NCBI GenBank assembly: GCA_963814865.1
Contig: CAWFEN010000014.1
Span: 558,001 to 622,000 of the forward strand
Length of the DNA: 64,000 nucleotides
From: AP-15 sp963814865
GTDB lineage: Bacteria; Pseudomonadota; Alphaproteobacteria; ATCC43930; CGMCC-115725
Direction of reading: 5' to 3'
Part shown: one piece after another, positions 44,225 through 53,047 of the stretch
Position numbering within the stretch: the stretch's first letter is position 1
How the letters are laid out: every line of letters starts with the position of its first letter
The notes under the pieces: generated by a model
Databases searched by the model: none
Told to the model about the DNA's origin: nothing
Seen by the model: the letters and a program-made list of their open reading frames with translations, nothing else
Position numbers and translations under genes: made by a program

Positions 44225-44800
44225 ATGTGCAACGACTTCGGCAACCGCATCCCGTATGACGACTACCTGCGGGCGTTCAGCCAGACCCGGCTGCCGCTGC
44301 GCTGGCCGGAGGCGGCCCCGAACCTTGAGCCTCGCGAAGATATCTGGCCCACCGATCCGGCGCCGGTCATTCGCCGCCGCGAGGATGGTGTCGAGCTTGT
44401 GCAGCTCCGGTGGGGCTTCCCGCCGGCACGGCCCAAGGGAGCGCCGGTCATCAATTTTCGCTCGGAAGGTCGGCGGTTCCCGAAAGGCCGATGCCTGATC
44501 CCTGCATCGCATTTCTTCGAGTTCACCGGCAGCAAGCCGCCGAAGAGCAAATGGCGGTTCACCAAGGCAGGTGACGATTGGTTTTGTTTCGCCGGATTGT
44601 GGCGACCGATGCCCGACGGAGGCGAGGCTTTCACGCTGCTGACGACCGAGCCCGGCCCCGACGTAGCCCCGATCCATGATCGCCAGATGGTCGTCCTCGA
44701 CCGCGCCGACTGGCTCGCCTGGCTCGACCTCACCCGGCCGGAGCCGGAGCTGCTGCGCGCCCTACCGTCCGGCTCGCTGGCCGTGGAACAAGTCCGCTAG
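44225..44800 (+). CDS. SOS response-associated peptidase (HMCES/YedK family)
   Basis: A 191-residue SRAP-domain protein. Catalytic Cys2 follows the initiator Met (MCNDFGNR) and forms the thiazolidine cross-link with abasic sites in single-stranded DNA. Supporting residues: Asn77 in INFRSEG, Glu99 in ASHFFEFTG, His151 in PIHDRQMVVL. It shields abasic sites at replication forks. The start is fixed at 44225 because Cys must be residue 2. Preceded by a LexA box, as expected for an SOS gene. Located within the tRNA-Lys island. Confidence 0.92.
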   Translation: MCNDFGNRIPYDDYLRAFSQTRLPLRWPEAAPNLEPREDIWPTDPAPVIRRREDGVELVQLRWGFPPARPKGAPVINFRSEGRRFPKGRCLIPASHFFEFTGSKPPKSKWRFTKAGDDWFCFAGLWRPMPDGGEAFTLLTTEPGPDVAPIHDRQMVVLDRADWLAWLDLTRPEPELLRALPSGSLAVEQVR

Positions 44801-45174
44801 CTCCGCTCCCGTTCGGCGCACGCGTGCCGGAGCGGCGAGGACCTGGCGTCGTCGGCGGGCCGCGATAGGCTTCACCGCGGCCGGCTGCCCCCTGCGCCGC
44901 CTGGCCGCCACCCCGTAGCTCGGCTCGCCCGCCTTCGGGGCCGGCAGCTGCTCGGGGCGCTCGGGCGGCGCTTAGGGCTAGCCGTTCGAGCCTGACAGAT
45001 AAGTCACCCTCCGCCACACCAACTCGCGGCAATCCGCGCCTCGGGGGCTGCGCGGTCCAGTGATTTCGCGGCGATCCCGCGCGGGCGGTAGGCGTTTTCG
45101 GTTATTTGCCTTTGGGTTATTTCGCGGCGACCCTTCCCGATCGTCCAGATTATCTTTCTATATCAATCGGTTAA
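44801..45174. other. Intergenic, very GC-rich, no gene seen
   Basis: 374 bases between the HMCES-like gene and the tRNA. Short open frames are composition-driven. In a typical tRNA-integrated element this is where the integrase gene would lie; none is present. Confidence 0.45.
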
Positions 45175-45224
45175 TTGGTGAGCCCGTCGGGATTCGAACC
45201 CGAGACCTACTGATTAAAAGTCAG
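45175..45224. other. Proximal att core within tRNA-Lys
   Basis: The 50 bases identical to 43077-43126. They form the 3' half of the intact tRNA-Lys gene, so the gene was restored by the inserted segment, the usual outcome of integration at a tRNA 3' end. Confidence 0.75.
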
Positions 45225-45251
45225 TTGCTCTACCGGCTGAGCTACAGGCTC
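45176..45251 (-). tRNA. tRNA-Lys (anticodon TTT)
   Basis: Full cloverleaf read on the minus strand: acceptor GAGCCTG pairs with CGGGCTC, D-arm GCTC...GAGC, anticodon arm ACTGA-CTTTTAA-TCAGT with TTT, T-arm TCGGG-TTCGAAT-CCCGA, and encoded CCA. 76 bases including CCA. It serves as the integration target for the adjacent island. Confidence 0.95.
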
Positions 45252-45454
45252 TCGCAGATGGCCCAGATAATGTCTCCAGCCTTTCGGGCTACAGCAAGCG
45301 AGGGGCAAAGGGTTTCGATACCTGGAGGATAGCGTTCGGGAACGCCCAGGTAAACGGTGCCGTCGGCGCCACTCGTCGATCGATTTGGTCTCGGCGCTAA
45401 CGATTTGACGGCGGCCGCAGAATAGGGCGCCGAATTAATTTCGACGAATTTCTG

Positions 45455-46270
45455 TCAGGCTGCGGTCCTGGCGAGGCGAGCGGCGCGGCGGCGCAGCGCC
45501 GCCCAGGCGAGGCGGCGCGCGGCATGGGCGAGACGGCCGTGCGGGGCGAGGCCGGCGGCCTTGCAGATCAGCGCAATGGCGTGGGCGACATGCTGCTCGC
45601 GGCAGATCGCATAGGCGCGGCGCGCATAAGCAAGGCGGCAGCGGCGGCGGTCATAAGGCAGGGCGGTCTCGGTGGCGGCGTAATAGGCATAGGCGAGCTC
45701 GTCATCTTCGGTTTCGGCGATCCGCCCGAGCGCTATGCGCAGCCGGCGCCAGAACCCGATCCGCTCGTGCTCGAGGCATCGGTCGAGGTTGCGGTAGAAC
45801 AGCTTGTAATGGCGGATCTCGTCGGCGGCGATATGGCGGCAGATCTCTTTGAGAACCGGTTCGCCGGCCGCGTCGCGCAATGCCGAGTAATACGAGCTGG
45901 TCCCGGTTTCGACGATGCAGCGGGCGATCATCTCGCCCGTGCGCGAGCCGCGGCGCGAGGTGTCGCGGTCGAAATCGACCCGATAGCCGGCCTGGAAGCG
46001 GGCGAAGGCGGCGGCGAAATCGAAATCGGGGTCGGCGATCGCCGCCCACCGGCCGAGCGCCCGGCCGTGCTGGATCTCCTCCTCGCCCCAGCGGCGCGCG
46101 ATCGCCTGGAACGCGGGGTCGTCGGCGAAGATCCGGCACAGATGATGCGCATAGGCGCCGCCATTATATTCGACGAGGCTTGCCGCCTTGACGATGCATA
46201 GGATCGCGGGGTCGAGCGCGCCTCGGTCGAAGCGGTCCCAATGGATATCATCGAGCGTCCACGCGCCCAT
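45455..46270 (-). CDS. Ferritin-like di-iron domain protein
   Basis: A 271-residue mostly helical protein with paired metal-binding motifs: KAASLVEYNGGAYAHHL with RRWGEEEIQHGRALGRWAA in the first half, and CIVETGTSSYYSALRD with HIAADEIRHYKLFYRNLD in the second (ExxH and DExRH). This is the ferritin-like/acyl-ACP-desaturase-type four-helix bundle. An iron oxidase or desaturase-like role is possible; the C-terminal Arg/Ala-rich 80 residues are extra. The start at ATG 46270 is preferred over 46291. Confidence 0.75.
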   Translation of the reverse strand: MGAWTLDDIHWDRFDRGALDPAILCIVKAASLVEYNGGAYAHHLCRIFADDPAFQAIARRWGEEEIQHGRALGRWAAIADPDFDFAAAFARFQAGYRVDFDRDTSRRGSRTGEMIARCIVETGTSSYYSALRDAAGEPVLKEICRHIAADEIRHYKLFYRNLDRCLEHERIGFWRRLRIALGRIAETEDDELAYAYYAATETALPYDRRRCRLAYARRAYAICREQHVAHAIALICKAAGLAPHGRLAHAARRLAWAALRRRAARLARTAA

Positions 46271-46446
46271 GCCAGCCTCCTCCAGCATCACGACGACCCG
46301 CGCCTGTTATAATCCCTTGGCCCGAAACTTCCCGGCAGGCGGCGCGCGGTCGGGTGTCGGAGTTTGAAATTTGGCCGCCGCCGGGCGATACCTTGCGACA
46401 GAGCCGGGGCGTCGGGCCCGGAGACGGCCGGAGCTGCGGGTGAGCG

Positions 46447-47190
46447 ATGGACAGCCGAACGGAGACGAGAGACGCGGCCGAGGTGGTGCTGGTCCATAGC
46501 TCGGATCTGCATGTCGATGAGGGACGCGTGGCGATGGCGCGTGGTGGCGACGGCGCGGCCGGGCTGCGCGCCGTGCTGGCGACCGCGCGAGCATTGCGGG
46601 CGGATATCGTGCTGCTGGCCGGCGACACTTTCGAGGGCAGCCATTTGGGTGCGGACATCCTCGACAAGGCCGGCGGCTTGCTGGCCGAGGCGGGGATGCC
46701 GGTGGTGATCCTGCCCGGCAACCACGATCCGGCCCTGCCGGCTTCGGTTTTTGTCCGCGGCGGGTTCATGCGGATCCCCAATCTCGCCATTCTGGGCGTC
46801 ACCCATGACGAGGCCGTGCGGTTTCCGGCCCTCGATCTCGAAATCTGGGGGCATGCGCATCGCGATTATTGCGACATGCTGCCGTTGCGCGGACCACGGG
46901 CGCGCTCGACGCGCTGGCAGGTCGCGGTCGGGCACGGGCATTACGAGCCGCCCGAAACCCGCGCCAATCCGCTGCGTCCGTCCTGGGTCTTCGGCGACGA
47001 GGAGATCGCGGCGACGGCGGCCGATTATCTGGCGCTCGGCCATTGGGACCGGCCGATGCGGGTCGGCGACACCGCGGTGCCGGCCTATTATTCAGGCTCG
47101 CCGGAGCTGGCGCAGACGGTAAATCTGGTGCGGCTGACCGCTTCGGGTGAGGTCCTCGTGCGCCGCGAGGCGCTGGTCCCGCAGCGCTGA
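46447..47190 (+). CDS. Metallophosphoesterase (SbcD-like)
   Basis: A 247-residue calcineurin-like phosphoesterase. All metal motifs are present in order: HSSDLHVDEG, LLAGDTFEGSHLG, ILPGNHDPALP, and GHAHRDY / VGHGHYEP, then LALGHWDRP. It resembles the nuclease subunit SbcD/Mre11 in its core but is shorter, and no SbcC partner is adjacent. Probably a DNA or nucleotide phosphoesterase. Confidence 0.85.
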   Translation: MDSRTETRDAAEVVLVHSSDLHVDEGRVAMARGGDGAAGLRAVLATARALRADIVLLAGDTFEGSHLGADILDKAGGLLAEAGMPVVILPGNHDPALPASVFVRGGFMRIPNLAILGVTHDEAVRFPALDLEIWGHAHRDYCDMLPLRGPRARSTRWQVAVGHGHYEPPETRANPLRPSWVFGDEEIAATAADYLALGHWDRPMRVGDTAVPAYYSGSPELAQTVNLVRLTASGEVLVRREALVPQR

Positions 47191-47257
47191 CCCTGGCTCT
47201 TCCCTGCGCGCCCGGCTAATTTCGCCAACGCGATTTCTATGGAGCGGAGTGACCGAC

Positions 47258-47650
47258 ATGGCAACGATCGAGCCCTATGCCGCCAAGGACACGTGGGATC
47301 CGCCGACCTATGCGCAGGCGGTCAAGGTCAGCGGCGCCCAGACGATCCTCTACATCGCCGGTCAGGTCGCCTATGACAAGAACGGTCACGCCGCCCATCC
47401 GCACGATTTCAAGGCGCAGGCGCGCGCCGCGTTGCAGGCATTGAAGGCCCAGGTCGAGGCCGGCGGCGGCACGATGCGCGATATCGTCAAGGTCAACACC
47501 TATCTGACCGACATTCGTCACCGGGCGGATTACGGAGCGATCCGCGAGGAATTTTTCGGCAAACGGATGCCCGCTTCCACCCTTGTCGCGGTGGCGGCGC
47601 TGGCGCAGCCGGAATTTCTGATCGAGATCGAAGCGGTCGCCGTGCTCTAG
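47258..47650 (+). CDS. RidA family protein
   Basis: A 130-residue Rid/YjgF/UK114 protein. Core: ILYIAGQVAYDKNGHAAHPH, the stretch LQALKAQVEAGGGTMRDIVK, and VNTYLTDIRHRADYGAIREE, with ASTLVAVAALAQPEFLIEIE at the end. The last part lacks the catalytic Arg of RidA proper (R105 region reads ASTLV), so it is an Rid4-7-type member whose imine-deaminase role is doubtful. The start is ATG 47258. Confidence 0.87.
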   Translation: MATIEPYAAKDTWDPPTYAQAVKVSGAQTILYIAGQVAYDKNGHAAHPHDFKAQARAALQALKAQVEAGGGTMRDIVKVNTYLTDIRHRADYGAIREEFFGKRMPASTLVAVAALAQPEFLIEIEAVAVL

Positions 47651-48804
47651 GGGCTCTCGAGCGCGGCGATCTCGGCCGGGGTATAGCCGATCTCGGCCAG
47701 AAGCTGCCGGGTATGCTCGCCCAGCGCTGCAGCGAAGGGGGCGGCGGCGGCGGCGGCGGCGGAAAGCCGGAAGGGCGGATTGAGCGCCTGGAACGTGCCG
47801 CCGCGATCGGCGATTTCGGCGAAAGCCCGGCGGTGCGCGAGCTGCGGGTCGGCCATCGCCTCCTTGACCGTGCGATAGGGCGAGGAGGGCACGCCGTGGC
47901 GGTCGAAGATCGCCTGAACCTCGGCAGTCGGATGCTGTTTCGACCACATCTCGAGCTCGTCCACGAGATCGCCCCAATGCCGGCGCCGGTCGGTGTACTG
48001 CGCAAAACGCGGATCGCTGATCCAGCCCGGATGGCCGCTGGCAACCGCCAGGTTTTGAAAGGTCCGTTCACTGGCCACCGCAAGCATGATGTAGCCGTCG
48101 CGGGTGGCGATCGGGCCGAAAATCGGCCGGCCGGGCGGCGCCACCGCGAACTGCGCGGCCTGGATTTCGCTCAAGGTCAGGCTCAGCATGCTTTCGAGCA
48201 TCGACACGTCGATCATTTGGCCTTCGCCGGTCGCCTGGCGCTGGTAGAGTGCGGTCACGATCGCGCCGAAGGCGTAGGTGCCGGTCAGCACGTCGGCGAT
48301 GAAGATCCCGCAGTAATCCGGACGGCGCGGTTCTTCCTGATGGGCGATCTGGGCGAGGTCGTAGCCCGAGGCGGCATGGATCACCGGTGCATAGGCCGGC
48401 CGCTCGGCCGATGGCCCGGTCTGCCCGTAGCCCGAGATTGCGCAATAGATAATATCCGGCTTGATCTGCTTCATCGCCGGATAATCGAGGCCGAAGCGGC
48501 GCATCACGCCCGGCCGGAAATTCTCGACGGCGACATCGGCGGTGGCGACGAGCCGGCATGCCGCCTCGACTCCGCGCGGCGATTTGAGATCGAGGACAAC
48601 GCTTTTCTTGCCGGCGTTCAATTGGCCGAAGCTGGTGCTGGCGCCGGCGCGCAACGGCGGGCGGGTGCGCATCATGTCGCCTTCGGGCGCCTCGATCTTG
48701 ATCACCTCGGCGCCGAGATCGGCGAGCAGCCGCCCGCAATGCGGCCCGGCGATCGTCGTCGTGAAATCGAGCACCCGCAGCCCTCCTAGCGCGCTCCCTG
48801 TCAC
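47647..48804 (-). CDS. CaiB/BaiF family CoA transferase
   Basis: A 385-residue class III CoA transferase. Conserved LRVLDFTTTIAGPHCGRLLADLGAEVIK at the N-terminus, shown here by LDFTTTIAGPHCGRLLADLG, then IYCAISGYGQTGPSAERPAY and the catalytic-Asp region with GTYAFGAIVTALYQRQATGE. Moves CoA between carboxylic acids. Four-base overlap with the RidA gene at their 3' ends (opposite strands). Substrate unknown. Confidence 0.87.
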   Translation of the reverse strand: MTGSALGGLRVLDFTTTIAGPHCGRLLADLGAEVIKIEAPEGDMMRTRPPLRAGASTSFGQLNAGKKSVVLDLKSPRGVEAACRLVATADVAVENFRPGVMRRFGLDYPAMKQIKPDIIYCAISGYGQTGPSAERPAYAPVIHAASGYDLAQIAHQEEPRRPDYCGIFIADVLTGTYAFGAIVTALYQRQATGEGQMIDVSMLESMLSLTLSEIQAAQFAVAPPGRPIFGPIATRDGYIMLAVASERTFQNLAVASGHPGWISDPRFAQYTDRRRHWGDLVDELEMWSKQHPTAEVQAIFDRHGVPSSPYRTVKEAMADPQLAHRRAFAEIADRGGTFQALNPPFRLSAAAAAAAPFAAALGEHTRQLLAEIGYTPAEIAALESP

Positions 48805-49031
48805 CGTTCATTCTCCAGCGGACAAACCGGCTGTGCAGCGTCCGGACGCGATCGCCGATGTCAAGCCGAAATTGCGCGCTGGCCGGACATCCAGCGCGCG
48901 CTGAACAGGGCGACGGGAGATGGTTGCGTTGCGGCGCCGGCTTTAACCAACTCCTGGTCAACGGCTCTCGCCGGGATTAAGCTGTTGCGGCAAAGGACCG
49001 GGAAGACCGGTAGACTTGGGGAGGAAGACAG

Positions 49032-51110
49032 ATGCGGCGCCGCGCGCTACTCTTGATTTCGGCGTTGGTGGTTCTCGGTTTGTCGTCTGCGGCAACCGTG
49101 CCGGTCCGCGCCGCCGATGCGGAGATCGACCACCTGCTGCAGAGCCCGGTCGGCAAAGACTGGGTCGGCAATGGCGGCAACCTGACCAACCAGCGCTATT
49201 CCACCTTGACGCAGATCGACACCACCAATGTGAAGCAGCTCAAGGGCGCCTGGGTCACCCACCTCAAAGGTTCCGGCCTCGGCGGCAAGTATTCGTTAGA
49301 GGCGACCCCAATCGTCAAAGACGGGATCATGTATGTGGTCACCGGCAATGACGACGTGTTCGCGCTCGACGCCAAGACCGGCGCCATCCAATGGGAGCGC
49401 TGGTCAGGCATCAACCAAAAGCTCACCAGCGTCTGTTGCGGCTGGGACAACCGGGGCGTGGCGATCGGCGAGGGGCGGGTCTTTTTAGGCCAGCTCGACG
49501 CCAACGTCGTGGCGCTCGACATCAAGACCGGCAAGGAGGTGTGGAAGACCCAAATCGAGCAGTGGCAGAACGGCTATGGCATCACCAGCGCGCCGCTCTA
49601 TTACGACGGCATCGTGTATATCGGGATCACCGGCGGCGAATTCGGTGTGCGCGGCCGATTGACCGCACTCGACGCCAAGACCGGCAAGATCCTGTGGCGC
49701 TTCTATACCCTGCCCGGGCCGGAAGACGTCGGCGGCGAGACCTGGCCGGCCAGCGGCGATCAATATTCCCATGGCGGAGCGGCGATCTGGAACACGCCTG
49801 CACTTGATTCGCAATTGGGGCTCGTCTACTTCGCGGTCGGCAATTGCGGTCCGGATTATGACGGGGCCGCGCGCGCCGGCGACAATTTGTTCTGCACCTC
49901 GATCGTCGCGCTGAACGCCAAGACCGGCGAACATGTCTGGCATTTCCAGGAAGTGCATCACGATTTGTGGGACTATGACGCGGCGAGCCCGGTCATCCTG
50001 TTCGACACCGTGATCGACGGCCAGCCGCGCAAGGGCATCGCCGAGGCGGGGCGCACCGGCTGGGTCTATATCCTCGACCGCACCAACGGCAAGCCGCTGA
50101 TCGGCGTCGTCGAGAAGCCGGTGCCGCAGGAGCCGCTGCAACACACCGCGAAGACGCAGCCATACCCGATCGGCGACGCGGTCGTGCCGCACTGCGCCAA
50201 GCCGTTGCCCGGTTATGGAAAGGCCGGCTGCATATTTCAGGCTTTCTGGGACACCCCGGTGCTGATCCAGCCCTCGGGGGTCGGCGGCACCAACTGGTCG
50301 CCGATGTCGTACAACCCGCAGACCGGCACTTTCTATGTGCCGGCCACGGTCCGGACCAGCGCCTTTGTCCGCTACGACACCAAATACATGAAGGGCCAGC
50401 GCTATGACGGCGGCACCCAAGCGGCGCCGATTGGCTCGCCGATGAGCGGCACCTTTACCGCGATCGGCGGCAACACCAACAAGATCGTCTGGCAGAACCA
50501 GATGCCCTATCGCATCGGCCAAGGATCGGGCTCGGCGACGACGGCGGGCGGCCTGGTTTTTCACGGCGAACCCGACGGCAATGTCCTCGCCTTCGATGCC
50601 AAGACCGGCAAGGAACTGTGGCGGTTCCAGACCGAGTACGGGGCCGACGCGCCGCCGGCTGTCTACGAGGTGGACGGCGAGGAATATGTCGCAATCGCCA
50701 CCGGCGGCAACCAGAGCATGCTGAGCAAGAACGGCGATGCGGTGTGGGTCTTTTCGCTGAAGGGGCAACTGGGTCCGCAATCGCCGCCGCCGCCGCCGCA
50801 GCAAGTCGCCGGCCCGGCGGGCCCGATCATCGAGGGTGTCGATACGGTCAAGATCGGCACTAACAATATGGAGTATGTCTATGCCCCGGGCCGCATCCGG
50901 GTGAAGGCGGGCACCACCTTGACCTTCGCCAATGCCGGTGACACGCCGCATACCGCGACCGCGTTCGTAAACGGCAAAGTCGGGAGCTGGGATACCGGAG
51001 CCCTGAACCCCGGCCAGTCGAAAAAGATTACCTTCGACCAGCCGGGCACCTACTTTTACATCTGCACCCTGCACCCGTGGATGTACGGCCAGATCATCGT
51101 CCAAAAGTAG
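49032..51110 (+). CDS. PQQ-dependent alcohol/sugar dehydrogenase fused to a cupredoxin domain
   Basis: A 692-residue exported quinoprotein. Signal peptide ALLLISALVVLGLSSAA, ending RAADA. The eight-bladed propeller shows tryptophan-docking repeats (VFALDAKTGAIQWE, VVALDIKTGKEVWK, LTALDAKTGKILWR, VLAFDAKTGKELWR), the vicinal cysteine pair VCCGW at 135-136, and HHDLWDYD at the cofactor site. After a Pro linker (SPPPPPQQ), residues about 605-692 form a blue-copper domain: DTPHTATAF, then YICTLHPWMYG with Cys, His and Met ligands. The cupredoxin probably accepts electrons in place of cytochrome c. The organic substrate is unknown. Confidence 0.88.
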   Translation: MRRRALLLISALVVLGLSSAATVPVRAADAEIDHLLQSPVGKDWVGNGGNLTNQRYSTLTQIDTTNVKQLKGAWVTHLKGSGLGGKYSLEATPIVKDGIMYVVTGNDDVFALDAKTGAIQWERWSGINQKLTSVCCGWDNRGVAIGEGRVFLGQLDANVVALDIKTGKEVWKTQIEQWQNGYGITSAPLYYDGIVYIGITGGEFGVRGRLTALDAKTGKILWRFYTLPGPEDVGGETWPASGDQYSHGGAAIWNTPALDSQLGLVYFAVGNCGPDYDGAARAGDNLFCTSIVALNAKTGEHVWHFQEVHHDLWDYDAASPVILFDTVIDGQPRKGIAEAGRTGWVYILDRTNGKPLIGVVEKPVPQEPLQHTAKTQPYPIGDAVVPHCAKPLPGYGKAGCIFQAFWDTPVLIQPSGVGGTNWSPMSYNPQTGTFYVPATVRTSAFVRYDTKYMKGQRYDGGTQAAPIGSPMSGTFTAIGGNTNKIVWQNQMPYRIGQGSGSATTAGGLVFHGEPDGNVLAFDAKTGKELWRFQTEYGADAPPAVYEVDGEEYVAIATGGNQSMLSKNGDAVWVFSLKGQLGPQSPPPPPQQVAGPAGPIIEGVDTVKIGTNNMEYVYAPGRIRVKAGTTLTFANAGDTPHTATAFVNGKVGSWDTGALNPGQSKKITFDQPGTYFYICTLHPWMYGQIIVQK

Positions 51111-51211
51111 CCGGGAAAGGACCATGACCCATCCCCCTGCAGAAGATGCATGCTTGCAATGGGCCGGGTTCGGTGCCAAGAGACCGGCCGGCTTCTGAAG
51201 GGAGTACTGAC

Positions 51212-51973
51212 ATGGCCTTTCGCAATATCCAGGCGGGAATGGCAACCTATCGCGGCCATAATGGCGACCGCGGCGATGCCTATTACGCCCATCCGGCCAA
51301 TGACGGACCGCATCCGGGCGTGGTCGTGATCCATCACATGCCGGGCTGGGACGAGTGGACCTGCGAGGTCGCCCGCAAATTCGCCCATCACGGCTATGCC
51401 GCGGTGGCGCCGAGCCTCTATTTCCGCGTCGGCGACGGCGCGCAGGAAGCGGTCGTCACCAAGGTGCGCGAAAGCGGCGGCGTGCCCGACGAGCAGATGC
51501 TCGGCGACGTCACCGGCGCGATCGATTTCCTGCGCTCGCAGCCGCATGCCAGCGCCAAGGTCGGCGTGATCGGTTTCTGTTCCGGCGGGCGCCAGACCTA
51601 TCTCGTCGCGGCCAAGCTGTCGCACCTGATCCAAGGTGCGGTCGATTGCTGGGGCGGCAACGTCGTCGTCGACGACAAGTCGCGGCTGACCAAAGCCCAG
51701 CCGACAGCGCCGATCGAGTTCACCGAGGGGATCAACTGCCCGCTGCTCGGCCTCTTCGGCAACGAAGACCCGAACCCGTCGGCCGACCAGGTCAACCGCA
51801 CCGAGGCCGAGCTGAAGAAGCACGGCAAGAATTACGAGTTCCATCGCTATGACGGCGCCGGCCACGCCTTCTTCGCCCATTATCGCCCGAACTACCGGGT
51901 CGAGCAGGCGGTCGATGGCTGGCACAAGGTCTTTGCCTTTTTTCACAAGAACCTCGGTGCGCCGCGCACCTAG
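51212..51973 (+). CDS. Dienelactone hydrolase family protein
   Basis: A 253-residue alpha/beta hydrolase. VVVIHHMPGWDEWTCEVARK gives the oxyanion loop, VIGFCSGGRQTYLVAAK the nucleophile (Cys in GFCSGG, as in dienelactone hydrolases), GLFGNEDPNPS the acid, and YDGAGHAFFAHY the His. Acts on lactones or related esters. The start at ATG 51212 has AGGGAG upstream; likely in one transcript with the next gene 18 bases later. Confidence 0.87.
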   Translation: MAFRNIQAGMATYRGHNGDRGDAYYAHPANDGPHPGVVVIHHMPGWDEWTCEVARKFAHHGYAAVAPSLYFRVGDGAQEAVVTKVRESGGVPDEQMLGDVTGAIDFLRSQPHASAKVGVIGFCSGGRQTYLVAAKLSHLIQGAVDCWGGNVVVDDKSRLTKAQPTAPIEFTEGINCPLLGLFGNEDPNPSADQVNRTEAELKKHGKNYEFHRYDGAGHAFFAHYRPNYRVEQAVDGWHKVFAFFHKNLGAPRT

Positions 51974-51991
51974 CAGCCGGCCGGGCGGCCG

Positions 51992-52963
51992 ATGATCGAC
52001 GCCGCGATCGTCGGCCTGGGCCGCTGGGGCAGGACCCTCGTCGAGGCGGTGCAGGGGAAGAGCGGCGGGCTGCGCTTTACCCGCGCGGTCAGCCGCGACC
52101 CTGCCCGGCACCGCGAGTTCGCGGCAAAGCACCGGCTCGAGCTCGTCACCGGACTTGACACGGTACTGGCCGATCCTGCCATCGATGCGGTCGTGCTGGC
52201 GACGCCGCATTCGCTGCATTGCGAGCAGATCATCGCCGCGGCGGCGGCCGATAAGCACGTTTTCTGCGAAAAGCCGCTGACCTTGACCAAGGAAGAGGCG
52301 GCGCGCGCGATCGAGGCCTGCCGGCGGGCCGGGGTGGTGCTCGCCGTCGGTCACGACAAGCGCTGGTTCCCGGCGGTGCAGGAGTTGTTCCGCCTCGCCG
52401 CCGCCGGTGAACTGGGCGAGATCGTCCACCTCGAAGGGCATTTCAGCAACGAGGTGGCGGCGACGCAGTTCGGCGAATGGCGGCATTCGCCCGAAGAGTC
52501 GCCGGCGGGCGGGTTCACCGGCACCGGCATTCACGTGCTCGACGCGATGATCCACCTGGTCGGACCGGTGCGCCGGGTGGCGACCCTGCTCAAATCGTAC
52601 AAGCCGCCGCCCGACCCGCTCGACAGCCTTGCGATACTGATCGATTTCGCCGCGGGGACGACCGGCACCTTGGCGATGGTCCGCTCGACGCCGTTGTTCC
52701 TGCGGCTGCATGCCTTCGGCCGTCATGCCTCGGCCGAGATGGTCGAGCGCAACGAGCTGATATTGCGAAGGAGCGGCGCTGAGCCGCAGCGTCTGCGGTT
52801 TGCGCCGGTCGATACCGTCGCCGCCAATCTCGACGCCTTCGCCGCTGCGGTTGCCGGCCGCACGCCCTACCCGAATACGCCGGCGGAGATGCTGGCGACT
52901 GTCGCCGCCTTCGAGGCCATCGCCACCGCTGCCGGATCCGACGGGCGGGTGGTCGAGGTCTAA
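51992..52963 (+). CDS. Gfo/Idh/MocA family oxidoreductase
   Basis: A 323-residue NAD(P)-dependent dehydrogenase. Rossmann start DAAIVGLGRWGRTLVEAVQG, ATPHSLHCEQIIAAAAADKH, and the catalytic Lys motif FCEKPLTLTKEEA (EKP present, in contrast to the family member at 13913). The substrate domain contains TGTGIHVLDAMIHLVGPVRR with the active-site Asp/His. Substrate unknown. Coupled to the dienelactone hydrolase gene. Confidence 0.87.
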   Translation: MIDAAIVGLGRWGRTLVEAVQGKSGGLRFTRAVSRDPARHREFAAKHRLELVTGLDTVLADPAIDAVVLATPHSLHCEQIIAAAAADKHVFCEKPLTLTKEEAARAIEACRRAGVVLAVGHDKRWFPAVQELFRLAAAGELGEIVHLEGHFSNEVAATQFGEWRHSPEESPAGGFTGTGIHVLDAMIHLVGPVRRVATLLKSYKPPPDPLDSLAILIDFAAGTTGTLAMVRSTPLFLRLHAFGRHASAEMVERNELILRRSGAEPQRLRFAPVDTVAANLDAFAAAVAGRTPYPNTPAEMLATVAAFEAIATAAGSDGRVVEV

Positions 52964-53047
52964 GTCGGCTATCCGGCCGGGCGTCCGGGCTTGGCGGGCG
53001 GGCGCGGATCGGCCAGATTGAGCCGGGCGATCGAACCGAGGACCGCA

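Noticed and set aside
45060..45332. Small plus-strand ORF crossing the tRNA (contains GEPVGIRTRDLLIKSQL)
   Set aside because: This peptide is the familiar antisense translation of tRNA genes and not a real protein.
49032..51110. Lanthanide dependence of the PQQ dehydrogenase, from the extra Asp in HHDLWDYD
   Set aside because: The Asp two residues after the catalytic Asp marks lanthanide enzymes in the methanol dehydrogenase group, but this protein resembles the glucose dehydrogenase-like group in that region (HHDLWD), where a similar pattern occurs without lanthanides.
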